From positions 372,001 through 436,000 of the forward strand of contig JALQBC010000012.1 of assembly GCA_023375675.1 (NCBI GenBank): a DNA stretch of 64,000 bases. The letters are read 5' to 3'. Numbering within the stretch: the first letter of the stretch is position 1; every line of letters starts with the position of its first letter. The position numbers and the translations under genes are program-made. Positions 1 to 12,643 of this stretch are shown in pieces. Below the pieces are notes generated by a model. It ran no database searches, was not told where the DNA came from, and saw nothing but the letters and a program-made list of their open reading frames with translations. This DNA is from Cytospora piceicola. Taxonomy: Eukaryota; Ascomycota; Sordariomycetes; Diaporthales; Cytosporaceae.

Positions 1-188
1 CTCTAGCTAAGCTGATTTCTGCAGGATGACAAACTCTGACAGCAGAACTTCCAGCAGAATGTCTCGATCTCCTCGAAATAACGTGGTTCATGATAACCAT
101 CTGACACACAGACAAGCCGATACACCTAGGTACGTAACCAGCAAATGGAACCTAGGTAGTATGGTAGCTTTCAGCTCCAACGGGCACA

Positions 189-3101
189 CTAAGTAGCGAT
201 ACCTTTTCCCTTGACCACCTTTCGGAGGTTGATAGCCACCTCGGCCTTCTCATCCAGCGTATCTTCCGCCCAGGCAAATACAGCATTTTTGAGCCTCTTC
301 TCGATCTCAACCACGTCTTCCAAGTCTAGATTAGTGCACAGTCCTCCATTGTCCACCGCTTCGCCCTCTTTGACCCCTATCTGGTTTTGCCGAAGATTCT
401 TCGTGTCAGCCTTCACGACCAGCACAAGGTGCTGTATCTCCTGTCCCTGAGGAATTGTTTCTAGAGGCACCTTGTCGGTCATGGTCCTCTTGATCGACTG
501 GCGCGCCCGGCCTCGATGCTCTGCCTCTGAGCGCTGCCTCCTCATCAAATACTCCCGCGGGCCTTCATCGATACGTATATCCTCGGCGTTTCCGGTGTCG
601 GGATTTGGCGCGTGTGTATGCGGGGCCGCGTGGTCTTCTGGCGACCTGAGAGGGGCGAGCCTTGGTGCATAGGAGGATTCGGCACGGGAGTCATCTTTCC
701 TGAGACTCCTTGAGTGCTCAATACGATGCCGGGTGTCAATGCTAGTGTCTCCAGGGAAGCCAGAAGTTCGACTATCCTGGCCCGCGTGGCTTCCACCATT
801 TGGCCTCTTGGGCTTTCGGAATGATGGATTGGGTTTCGCGGGAACGTCGTTGATGTGCATCTGTGGTTGGGGATGTTGTTTCTCCTGTCTTGCCCTTGGT
901 CCTCCGAAGGATAATTTCAACTGGACAAGGCCATCTGGATCGACGTTCTCATCCGGTTCATTACGATGACCCCTGAGATCGGGCAAAGTGTACCTGCCAT
1001 CCGACTTTGCAAGTTGCAATGGTGGCCAAGGCATATCGTAGTTCGGTGGACTATAGAATGCCTGAGAAACCCCAATATTGGCTGCTGGGCTGGGGTCACG
1101 AACACCCAGTATTCCCGTACGCGTAGTACGGTGCGGATGTAGATCACCAGGTGGTCCTCCTAACTTTCGAGGCCGCAATACCGGGAGCTCCTCCTCAGAT
1201 GTTTCGCCGACCCCGAGAATTTCTGACTTTGGACAGTGACTGAGACTCTGGACGATGTCAACAGAAATGTTATCGTTGGCGACGGGTTTCCGTGTAGGAG
1301 CCGACATTTTGGCGATGACCCAAGGGTTCAAACCCTCCTTCGAGTGTTCGTTAGATGCCTCCAGCTGGCTGTCTCTGTCTTGCTGCCCCCGAAAACGCAA
1401 GGCAAGCATCTCAGTCTCTTCGTCGGATGACATGTTAGGGTCCACCGACATGTCTACAACGAAACCTCTCTTGCGGCTCTGATCAAAAGCAGTGACGGCC
1501 TGACATGGTATATCCTCTCGACCGCCGTGCTGAGGCACTGCATTCGTAGCTGGCTCAACTTGCTCGTTCCGGATATCCTTCATCTCCGTTCGTGAACGGA
1601 CTATGTTGACATCTTGGATCGTAATGTCCCCCGGCGACGCATGGTCAAGCTGCGGCTGCCTTGTCCGCGGTTTGCATTGCGAGATTGAGCTGTCCAACAT
1701 GCCTGCCATCAACGGAGACTCACATGCATGTCTAGGAAAGGGACTGTCTCGTGGGAGCCCGATTCCACCGGGTTGCTGAGTAGGCTTTGTGTCTGTTCCC
1801 AACACATGTGGATGTAGAGGACTTGAGTAGCTCGACATCGGTGACTGAGGAGGATGGATATTAACACCACCCGCGGTATCTTCAAGATTCAATGTTGCAT
1901 CCAATATTGACGGCTCATCTCCCTCAGGCCCACCACTGCTTGGTGGAGGCGTGCGCGTTTGTGTTCGACGTATGAGGGGTCGCTTTTCGATAGTCACGAA
2001 TGCGCTCCGAGTCCCTTTGGCCTTGTAAGCTTCTGTGCAAAGGCGCTCAAAGAGGTCTATCACCTCAGGTTCATTGGCAAATATGACCTGATCCTTGAGA
2101 GGCTCAATATTCGGATCGTAAGTGCCAGGGGAACACTTGATATTGATCCGGATGAACAAATTGTTCGAGGCTCTGGGTAAGTGGTTCACTCCCCATGCTT
2201 TTTCGAAGTGTGTCCTGAATATTTGTATCATATGCCTCCCTGTGCCACGTAATGTCGTTATTGGTCGAGAGTCGATGGAGAAGAAGGAGCCCTTTGACAG
2301 CTTCGAAAAGTCCGCGTCTGGCTTGGGCAAGACCGCTTCAATGACAAACTCCGGTCCATCATGGGAAATGTCGGTCTCGATACCAACTTCAGTGGCCAGT
2401 GTCTGCAACATACATTGAGACATTAACCCTGTTCCGAATATCTGAACGACTGCTTCTTTGATGGTGGCTTGTGGACGAGGCGAATAGGACCACGATTGTG
2501 TAGGGTTCTTTCCCATGATCTTGAAAGACAGCCGAACTTGGGGTCTCGCGAGCGCGTAAGCGTGCAACAGATGCTTGATATTCAGTATGCTCTTCTGGGC
2601 CTCCTTCAGGACAACTTGTTGCCGGACAGGAAGTCGACTAAACAGAGCTGTGACGCTCACGGCAGTTCCAACAGGAGCGGACGCGCGTTCTTGGCTTTCG
2701 ACGCCGCCGACACCATGGCGCAGTTCCAGCTTAAAGCCAGTTGAATCTTGGAGAGTTCTCGTTGTGACGACGACATTTCCCATGGAATTTGCGCTCGCCA
2801 ATGCCTGACCCCTAAACCCAAAGGTGGTGGCCCCTATCGTGCGAAGTTCCTCAAAAGACGTCAGCTTGCTCGTGTGTCCAGGACGTCCGAGGCACTCATA
2901 GTCATCTGGATGGATGCCACTGCCGTTGTCGCGGACTTCGATTCTGTCGACAGTATTCTGTGAGATCAATATGTCTATGCATGTGGCTCCGGCGTCAATT
3001 GCGTTCTCAAGTAGCTCCTTGACGAGGCCTATTGGCGTGGTAATGACCGCCGCGGACCCCAATAGGCGGACAGTGTCATCTGGGAGGGGACTGATCGGCA
3101 T
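189..3101 (-). CDS. MLH2: MLH2-type MutL homologue, DNA mismatch repair
   Basis: Single-exon protein of 970 residues. The N-terminal third is a GHKL ATPase of the MutL family: ELLENAIDAGAT (motif I, near residue 28), DNGSGI (motif II), GHTSKL and GFRGQAL (ATP lid), followed by PVGTAVSV and a transducer domain to about residue 360. The remaining 600 residues are low-complexity, rich in Ser, Pro, Arg and Asp, and I see no DQHAxxER-type metal-binding endonuclease motif. MLH1 and PMS1 keep structured C-terminal domains, so the layout fits the Mlh2 branch, an accessory partner of Mlh1 in mismatch repair and gene-conversion tract control. The start is the first ATG and leads straight into the conserved N-terminal helix. 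A PMS1 assignment is less likely for lack of the endonuclease site. MutL identity is secure; the subfamily is inferred. Confidence 0.85.
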   Translation of the reverse strand: MPISPLPDDTVRLLGSAAVITTPIGLVKELLENAIDAGATCIDILISQNTVDRIEVRDNGSGIHPDDYECLGRPGHTSKLTSFEELRTIGATTFGFRGQALASANSMGNVVVTTRTLQDSTGFKLELRHGVGGVESQERASAPVGTAVSVTALFSRLPVRQQVVLKEAQKSILNIKHLLHAYALARPQVRLSFKIMGKNPTQSWSYSPRPQATIKEAVVQIFGTGLMSQCMLQTLATEVGIETDISHDGPEFVIEAVLPKPDADFSKLSKGSFFSIDSRPITTLRGTGRHMIQIFRTHFEKAWGVNHLPRASNNLFIRINIKCSPGTYDPNIEPLKDQVIFANEPEVIDLFERLCTEAYKAKGTRSAFVTIEKRPLIRRTQTRTPPPSSGGPEGDEPSILDATLNLEDTAGGVNIHPPQSPMSSYSSPLHPHVLGTDTKPTQQPGGIGLPRDSPFPRHACESPLMAGMLDSSISQCKPRTRQPQLDHASPGDITIQDVNIVRSRTEMKDIRNEQVEPATNAVPQHGGREDIPCQAVTAFDQSRKRGFVVDMSVDPNMSSDEETEMLALRFRGQQDRDSQLEASNEHSKEGLNPWVIAKMSAPTRKPVANDNISVDIVQSLSHCPKSEILGVGETSEEELPVLRPRKLGGPPGDLHPHRTTRTGILGVRDPSPAANIGVSQAFYSPPNYDMPWPPLQLAKSDGRYTLPDLRGHRNEPDENVDPDGLVQLKLSFGGPRARQEKQHPQPQMHINDVPAKPNPSFRKPKRPNGGSHAGQDSRTSGFPGDTSIDTRHRIEHSRSLRKDDSRAESSYAPRLAPLRSPEDHAAPHTHAPNPDTGNAEDIRIDEGPREYLMRRQRSEAEHRGRARQSIKRTMTDKVPLETIPQGQEIQHLVLVVKADTKNLRQNQIGVKEGEAVDNGGLCTNLDLEDVVEIEKRLKNAVFAWAEDTLDEKAEVAINLRKVVKGKGIAT

Positions 3102-3791
3102 CTTGATATGGATACACCGTAGGGATGATACACTACTGTAATGGCATTCAGATTGGTATCCAGACTGAAGAATGAGGATTCACTGAAGATATGGACACTA
3201 CGTAGATGACACTGCGCCCGGCATCTTGCAATGCTGCGTTTCTTCAACAACCACCAAATGGAAGTATGAAGGTGCTGGATATTTGGTATAACATACGTTG
3301 AGGAAGGAATTCCAATTCATTGTCTTGGTATCTCGGACAATTGCAATTGGAAGGTGCCGGGCTGCAATGGCTGAGGAAAGAAGGGGAAGGAAGGGGAAGG
3401 CACGAGACCGCTGGGAAATCGTGACCACCTGCAGTTCGACCGGGGCTTTTTGACAGGCAGAGTGCAGTGACTGCCTTTGGTAAATTTTTGAACATGAAGG
3501 AATAAAAAAGAAGTAGATCAAATACATTCAAGTCCCCCATAAATCTTACCCTATTCCCCCCCTGCCCCGTCAAATATCATCTACCATAAACCTCAATCCT
3601 CATAACAATATTCGTGACAGCCCACCTCGTATCATATCTCACCTTCTATGAACATCATACCGCATGAACCTCACCCATATAGTAAAGAGCCATCCTACCC
3701 TAGGTATTTACTGTAACATATACGCACAGGAGCATACTTACCAACCTTGCATCGAAACGCAGTCGACCATAGTCAACGGAACAACTGACGC
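3102..3791. other. intergenic spacer upstream of the MLH2-type gene
   Basis: About 690 bases hold the presumed promoter and leader of the MLH2-type gene and the 3' flank of the next minus-strand gene. Short open frames here have no recognisable protein features. A copy of the CCTAGGTA motif lies at 3699-3706. I see no RNA gene. Confidence 0.5.
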
Positions 3792-4415
3792 TCAGTTGGG
3801 CAACCTCTTGGCTGTCGCTACGGACCAGTGTATCTTTGGCACTCCGTGGAGCAGGGTACGCCGCAATAGATCAAGGTCCGCCTGGTCCCAGCTCTTCGCC
3901 AGCATATACATGTACTCGTCGTAGTCCTCCTCCCAAGTGTTGTAGTACACCAGGAACCTGTTCCCGTTCCTGATGCACTTCTGGTACCTCCTTTCGTACC
4001 ACTGCAGCGCCTCCGCGCGCCCCTGCGGGGTGCGGAAGTCCACAATGAACGTCTTGGTACCAGATATTGGGCCGACGACCGTCACCTTGTACCGGTAGGC
4101 CGTGCAATAGGCAAAACGGCCGGCTTTGCACTCCCCGACGCTGATGTCTTCACCTTTCTCCCATGCCTCGGCCCTCTTAAGCCAGGTGATTCGGTGTAGT
4201 TCCCAGTCATCCATGGATTCCTGGACATCGTTTCGGTTTTTTTCTATGGCCTTGTGCATCTTCTCGATCTTCTGATGATCTCGTCTTGGCCGGCTGCCTA
4301 TCCACCATTGGATCCAAGCCAACGATCGTCGATGCAGGTAGTTCCGTACATGTTTACAGTCATACACCTTGTCGGAATGGACTGTTGAGTCGGTGCTGAA
4401 GGAGCGAGCACCCAT
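3792..4415 (-). CDS. hypothetical protein, 207 residues
   Basis: Single-exon frame of 207 residues starting at an ATG. The protein has well-balanced composition with many Trp, Tyr, Lys and Arg residues. It contains a helical charged stretch (DHQKIEKMHKAIEKNRND, about residues 46-63) and an aromatic-rich acidic C-terminal half (YYNTWEEDYDEYMYML, about residues 156-171). I see no signal peptide, membrane segment or catalytic motif, and I do not recognise the family. The balanced composition argues for a real gene, and the overlapping frames on the other strand look like shadows. It could be lineage-restricted. An additional upstream exon cannot be excluded. Confidence 0.55.
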   Translation of the reverse strand: MGARSFSTDSTVHSDKVYDCKHVRNYLHRRSLAWIQWWIGSRPRRDHQKIEKMHKAIEKNRNDVQESMDDWELHRITWLKRAEAWEKGEDISVGECKAGRFAYCTAYRYKVTVVGPISGTKTFIVDFRTPQGRAEALQWYERRYQKCIRNGNRFLVYYNTWEEDYDEYMYMLAKSWDQADLDLLRRTLLHGVPKIHWSVATAKRLPN

Positions 4416-6482
<2,067 letters not shown>

Positions 6483-7172
6483 AGGAGGGCGTTTTACCAT
6501 GTGCAGAAGAGGAGGTGTGGGGAGGGGAGTTGGCTTCCAGGATATAAAAAGAGCCAAATATGTGTCCCCCTCCGTCGACGGCCAACGGACCGAGTGAATT
6601 GTGTTATATGCATAGACTTTGGGTCAAGGCTGGAATCGGTAGGCGCGGTACAGAAACACTTGTTGCCGTTGATCTAGCAGGCTGGACGGAGCATTGGGTA
6701 CGAAAAAGGGGTCTGTTGAAGACAGCAGTGTCCGGAATCTAATCCGTCAATATCACGGAAGGCAGAGTCCAGTACAGGTACTTGTGCCCACAATTAGGAT
6801 TAATCCCCCCTGCCCAGGGGGACGTCTATCGTAACCTCGTTCCTGCTTTCGCTCCAAATGCCGCCATGTTCTCTTTGTAACCACAGTCGTAACGCCTATT
6901 TATGAAAAACGAACAAGCCATATACTGCAACAAATATACAAACAATTTGCCCTCCTCTCTGTCTGGCTCTTTCCCTTCTTTTGAGAGTAGCACAGTGGGA
7001 TGGATGGATGGATGGATGGATGATGGATGATGGGTAGTAGATGACCGCTAAATGCTGGAAAATGTTTTTGGATGCCACATATGATATGCTGTTGTCCCAA
7101 TGCTTTGCCGTTGATTGATCGCCCGGGATGTTTTTCCGCCGGTCCCGATGATATATCACAATTCGTCCCCGT
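6483..7172. other. convergent spacer with GGAT microsatellite
   Basis: This 690-base spacer separates two genes that point at each other, so it should hold both 3' ends. It contains a GGAT tetranucleotide tract and no gene that I can support. Confidence 0.5.
6998..7033. repeat. GGAT tetranucleotide microsatellite
   Basis: Tandem GGAT units, followed by a variant ending in GATGGATGATGG. The tract sits in the spacer between lumazine synthase and the disordered-protein gene, probably in a 3' untranslated region. Confidence 0.9.
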
Positions 7173-10100
7173 TTATGTTATCAGCGAGCTTATGTCGAGC
7201 TCGTCGGGCGCCAGAGTCTTCCTAATCCTCCAATTGGACTTCCTCTGGTCTCTCTTCGCTTTCATGGTCGCCCAGCCCTCCTCATCGTCATCTTCTGGGT
7301 CAACGTTCCTCGCGGACGAGCTCGTCATGGACGACTTCTTACTAGGGCTTGCGGCAACCGGCCTGAGGGTCTGTGCCTCGCTGTAGGGGCGCTGAGCCCC
7401 GGTCATTGTAGACGTCCGTGTGTGGTCAGGCGTCGGCCCCGAGGCCATCGGCACGTGCGACACGGGACGGTAGCGGCCAGGCAGGCCGACATTGCTCCGT
7501 TCGGAGGGCGCAATGGAAGAGGCATAGCCGTTGCCCTGGCCACGGACCGACCCTGCATAGCCGGGCTGAGGAGGCTGCAGCCAGGAGGCGGAGCTTGGCT
7601 GCACCATGCTCATGGTCCGGCCCTGCATATCCCCCCTCGGATCCAGGCCTGGCGGCTGCAGGAAGGAATTGCTGCGTGCACCTGGATCCGTGTCCATCCC
7701 CATCGGCATGCCCATGCCCATGCCGCCCATTCCTGGGGCCGAACTCATAGAGTTGCTCCCCACGTGACCGGCTGAATGAGGTGGGCCATTGCCCGGATTG
7801 TTGTTGCCGGCCATCATCTGCATGAACTGCATCTGCATCTGCATGAATTGTGACATCTGCTGGTTCAACTGTATCTGCGCCTGCTCGCCTGGAGAGACCA
7901 TCGGCTGGGGCTGAGCATACATCATTTGAGAAGGAATGCCATGGATAGGGTCGAAGCCACCTTGACCCATACCCGGCATACCCTGTTGAAAAGCCATATG
8001 GGCGACCTGTGGGCTTCCCCGCCTCATAGCTCGTGATCTCTCCTCGCTGGCAATAACGCCAACGAGGCCGCCAGGTGGCAGAGGCGAGGACTGGCCTGCT
8101 GGCATACCACCTCCAAGTGCAAAGCTCTCCCGGTTGGGGGTGTTCACTAGACCGTACGGATCTTGGGGTAGGCCCCTAGCGAAGGGAGGCAATGGACCGC
8201 CGGCTTGGCCAACTGCCGAACCTGGCCTTTGATAGCTAGGCTGAGCTGCTTGTCGCAAGTTCGGGTTCGACATCATGTTCGAGAGTCGAGTCGGGGGCCG
8301 ATTCCTGCTGGGGAATCCGTGGGCTGCCAGGATGGCCAGAGGAACCTCTTCGTCATCCTCGGATACGTCGGATGATGAGTGTCTTTTGGATGACTCCGGA
8401 ACGCTGAGGTTGGGCGAGCTGAAAGAAATTTGCATGCTGGGGCGCGGTGGGGGCGCACCCTCAGCGGCGCCTGTGACCTTCATCATCTGTTGTCGGTAGA
8501 CAGACATGTGTGCCTCTTGCTTCTTCCGCTGCTTGGCGACTTGCTTCGACTTTTCGATCTCATCCTCATCCTCGTCGTAGTTAATCTCATCCTCTTCATC
8601 GTCATCATTGGTCGTTGTCTTTTCTCTGGCCCTTTCCATCTCAGCACGCCTGTTCTCGACCTCTTTGTGCTTGCGATACTTCTCAAATTCCGAAGTAGTC
8701 ATGACCTTGTGGCTTGATTGCGATTCATTTTGGGTTTGTGGCGGTTGGCGTGCTGCGTTAAGTTTCTCGGTGTTCAAGGGAACGTTATCAAACATGTTGT
8801 CCTCATCTGGTGAGCCGTTCTTCGATGTATGCGCGTCGGAAGTCACGACCTTGTAACCAGACCCCGACGTCTCCTCATTACTCCTATAGCGCCCACCTAG
8901 TACGTCAGTCGGGGTAGGACTCCTGCTGTCGACACCGGACATGTATCGGCTGACCGCCATGAGAGCGGTGTCCAGTTCATCATCTTCTTCAGCAGCTGTG
9001 TCCAGGGCCTTGCTGACAGACTTGCGCCGTCCACTGAACATTGCGCTGGTTCTCTTCAAGATGTTGTCCGAGCTCGACTGGCTGGAACCTTGAGAAGGAT
9101 CCTCTCCATGCCTTGGTACAGGTGGAGGTGGCTCCCTGGGAGCAGGTGGAGGTGAATGCTCCTCGGTCGGTGATGCGAGGAGGTGGTCGTTGGAGTGCTG
9201 ACTGAGGCCCCTGGAGTGGCGGCTGGCCCAAGAGAGCGGAGGGGCATCGAAGTTGGATGTCCTATCAACCTGGATAGGAGCAGGTGCATTGTTTAGACGG
9301 GCCGCTGTGGCGGGTGCCGGCTGTATCCCGCTCTCATCCTTTAGCGCCATGGCGCTAGATCTTTTATCGAACCCGGAGAACATCTTGCCAAAACTGCTGC
9401 CGAGGTCAAACCCAGTGTCTTGGTCTAGTTGGGGAGGAGTGACTGTGGCGTCGGTCGAGGTCGTCGTTGCCCTGGCCCTGCCGCTTTTGTATTGCACAGG
9501 AATCGGTGGTGTGATGGGAATGTCCTCGTCGCCAGCAGGCACACTGGACAATTGCTTCTTGGAACCGCCGAAGGACCAGGATCGCCCGGCCGATTTCAGA
9601 AAACTTGAAGAGGTAGACTTTGGTGTGTGTTGTTGTGTGTGGGCATCCCGCTTGTTGGCCAATCTCCAATCCTCCTGTGCATTCAAATCTGCGGATGATG
9701 GAGCGGTTGATGCATTACTGTGGTGAGAAGAGTTGTCGGTTGAGTTGGTCTTGGTGGTGTTAGAGGATCCACTGCCGCTAGCGAGCAAGAGTCAGCTATC
9801 GTATCGCCTCCGTACCCACTCAATCCCCGTTCCGAATTCAGGTTTGAGACACCGTAAACTTAAATTAGCAGCCCCTGTGTGAAATTGGGCCATGCTATGC
9901 TCGAGCCATGCTTTTTCCCGATCCCTGACACAGAAGCCGCCATTCGGCTGGAATAGAAAACGCAAGAACAACGTACCGATGGGTTGGTTTATACTCAGCA
10001 AATATGTTGTCTTCAAGAGAGATGTCCGCCACCGTGCTTCTCGGAAAAGTCTGTCTTTTTGTCGATAAACTGGCACCGCCTTGGAATGATTTGCCATTGG

Positions 10101-10206
10101 CTTCAGCCACCACTTCCGAACGATCAAGGACGCGAAACGATGGTGTAGCTAGGTCATTGTCGCTGCTGGCGGTGGACTTCCGCTTGCCGAAAGCGAATCT
10201 AGGCAT
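7173..10206 (-). CDS. conserved filamentous-fungal disordered protein, 944 residues
   Basis: Two exons on the minus strand, 10206-9977 and 9777-7173, joined by a 199-nt intron (GTACGT at 9976-9971, CTAG ending at 9778), give 944 residues. The first exon encodes MPRFAFGKRKS and a short structured-looking segment (SFRVLDRSEV). The junction reads THRGSGSSNTTKTNSTDNSS. Most of the rest is low-complexity, Ser/Pro-rich, with an acidic/basic coiled-coil-like segment (ENRRAEMERAREK... DEEDEINYDEDEDE) around residues 450-510 and a Met/Gln-rich stretch (QFMQMQMQFMQMM) around residue 745. The C-terminus is compact and basic (WATMKAKRDQRKSNWRIRK). I recall similar proteins, with related N- and C-terminal ends, in other filamentous ascomycetes but know no function. 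An alternative start lies four codons upstream at 10218. Confidence 0.75.
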
Positions 10207-11277
10207 GTGCAAATGCAATTAGAAGTAGGCGTAGTTGACTCCGAGAGGATCAACTACAGCCCATAAATTATTCGAAGCGCTATTCAGGCGAATCGATTTT
10301 CTTTGGGCACCACGGTTTGTTGACGTTCACAAAAGACCGATAGGGGTTGTATGCCTCTTGTTTCGCTTGTCTGTTCGACGTCGGTTGAATCAGCTCAGAA
10401 ATACGAGGCGGCGGTGGCGCAGGTTGACAGCCGAGATTTTCCAAGCCAAAGGGAAGGGGGGTAGTGTTGTCTCTGGCTTCGATTATGACGCGAGTAAACC
10501 GGTCGACTGCATATTGATAATAGTCTCAAAAGTTAGCTATGCTCTCAGCATTAATGCTGCTGTCCAGTTTCCCACATGAAGGGGCGATTAATTGACAGCA
10601 TCGCAAAGGGTATCATGCTGCTATGACACTTCCATAAGAAGAGGAAGCGGGTTTGGTCATCAGCAGCTTCAGGTAGCGATGCTATGGGCCAACAGGAGCC
10701 AAAGAGAGAAATGAATGTCCTGGTATGTCGTCGTCGAATCCGGGGAGCAACGGGTTACGGACATAATGAACAGTTTCTCGGGATCCAGATGCATGGGCTT
10801 GTAGTTTGCCTTCCAAGACTGAGAACCTCGATACGCCCCTACTCATGTTTCTGGAGAAGTGACATGTATTGGAACTGTGCCTCCAGGCTGGCTGGCTGCT
10901 GTAAACAAGAGTAAAAGGAAAGTGTCTATACTCACGCAAAATAGTTTCACGACACGCAAGGTATGTAAACAAATGGATTGTATCTCGCCAGAGCGTATCC
11001 AAGCAAAGCGGGCGCACAGGCGTATAATTGCAAATGCAAGCAAACGACCCGATGTGAGACCGGATAGAAATATCAAGATAGAAATGAAGGTTGAATCGAG
11101 GAGATCGATTGACCTTGTTTTGAATTGGATTGACACGACGATGCAGCAACGGATGTCGTCAGAACGTGAAAGGCGCAGATCCCCAAAGGTTTTCCTCAAA
11201 AACGAAGGACTGAGACCAATGCCCTGGGGTCGCACGACAATAATAGGGACGTGGACTTTGGTTGAAGCGATTGTTTG

Positions 11278-11312
11278 GGACAGGACAGGACAGGGCAGGA
11301 CAGGGCAGGGCA
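11278..11312. repeat. GGRCA pentamer tandem repeat
   Basis: Seven tandem units of GGACA or GGGCA, 35 bases in total, in the upstream region of the 944-residue protein gene. The wider region to about 11520 stays purine-rich on the plus strand. Confidence 0.85.
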
Positions 11313-11772
11313 GAGGGAACCCGGGCCAAGCAGAAGCGACAAGAACGGAGACGGGTGGAGAGAGGACGATGCTGCCTGCTTTGTTGCTTGCTGCAGAAAG
11401 ACAACGACGGTAGGAAGGGGAGGATGAAGGAGAATAGGTTAAGATGGACAGGGCAGGAGAGAGAGGGAGTGGAGGAGAGAGAGAGAGAAGGAAGTCCGAG
11501 TGGCATTTCAATAATGGTTGCGGCGACAAGAAGGGGGAATGAAAGCCTGCGCTGCAAGTGGTGGCGGTTGGCCCAGCCGAGTTTGTCTGGTGCTTTGGTG
11601 TGTGGTAATGTACCGGACAAATAACATGGGCAAAAGTGGCAGGCTGCTCCCAGGTGCAGCTGTGAGTATGGATCGTTGTTCTAGGTACTGCGTTAGGTAC
11701 TGTAGCCTGCCCTGCGTGCCAGCCTGCCAGGCCTGCGTAGGTACGCTGGTACGATGCGAGCGTGTGCAGAGA

Positions 11773-11808
11773 TGTGGGCTCTGTGGGCTCTGTGGGCTCT
11801 GTGGGCTC
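11773..11808. repeat. 9-bp tandem repeat, four perfect units
   Basis: Four perfect copies of TGTGGGCTC in 36 bases, followed directly by a TACCTAGGTA palindrome at 11811-11820. Confidence 0.95.
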
Positions 11809-12551
11809 TATACCTAGGTAGGCTCTATGGCTGCTGGGCTACCTGGACTGCTCCTTTGGGCACATGCACAAGTTGTTGCTCATGTTCCTTTTGCGTCGAT
11901 CCCCCGTGCCGCTACGCCGTATATCGCCCAGCAGATCTCCCTGTTCTCCCAACCTCCAACCCTCTAACTCTCCAAACCCCACTGGCAGACATCACCAGGC
12001 CGGACCAGGACCTGTGGTTTTTTTGCCGTCTGGGTGGAGAAAAACGAGAAATGATGCCATTGCAAACAACGACGGCGGTACTATATAGATCTACAGCCGA
12101 GCTGCCGTGGTACATCCCTGCCGGTTATATAAGATGCACCCTAGCACGTCCTGGCATACCCTGGCGTGCCCTGGCATAGCCCTGGCACACCTTATCGTGC
12201 CTACCTGCCTGCCTGCCTACCTACCTAAGTAGGTACCTAAAACGGTGCTTCGTATGTGTACTATGTTTAAGTACGTGCCAGTACCGAATAGGGATTTGGG
12301 ATTATTAGGTATGATATATCATCAGGATTCAGGAGGGATGGATTTATTGGCATTCAAGGTTGCTTTGCTGATCCTCCAACAACTCCATCAATTGCCATGT
12401 TTTTTTTTTTGGCGATTCGCGTCTCGGGGGAGTTCTCCCTCTAAAATTAAGTTCGTTTTTGGCATGTCGCCGCCAATGATTGACCTTGACCAACGCTAAT
12501 AGCGAATAACGCTACTCGAACCCGAGACACCCGCGACGTTTGGTCTTGATA

Positions 12552-12579
12552 CAGTGGGTCGACAAAAATAACGATTCCA
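12552..12579 (+). repeat. left terminal inverted repeat of the Tc1-type element
   Basis: Twenty-eight bases starting CAGTGGGTCGAC and ending in ACGATTCCA, directly after the TA dinucleotide at 12550-12551. It pairs with 13910-13937. Confidence 0.95.
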
Positions 12580-12643
12580 ACGCGATTTTTCGCGCCAATC
12601 TCGCACCCTCTTTTCAACTCTCCCTTTTACAACCACAACCACG

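Larger units (their letters stand above)
10207..12549. other. long upstream region, no supported gene
   Basis: About 2.3 kb between the disordered-protein gene and the transposon. Long open frames on both strands near 10.7-11.6 kb are mutually overlapping, repetitive and without protein signatures, so I treat the region as promoter and leader of the minus-strand gene. It is rich in simple tandem repeats, including a GGRCA array, a 9-bp array and imperfect CCTGGCA units near 12140-12190. A CCTAGGTA motif lies at 11813-11820. Confidence 0.5.

Noticed and set aside
10682..11620. Overlapping long frames on both strands upstream of the 944-residue gene
   Set aside because: Driven by simple repeats and mutual overlap; no conserved motif and no consistent exon chain.
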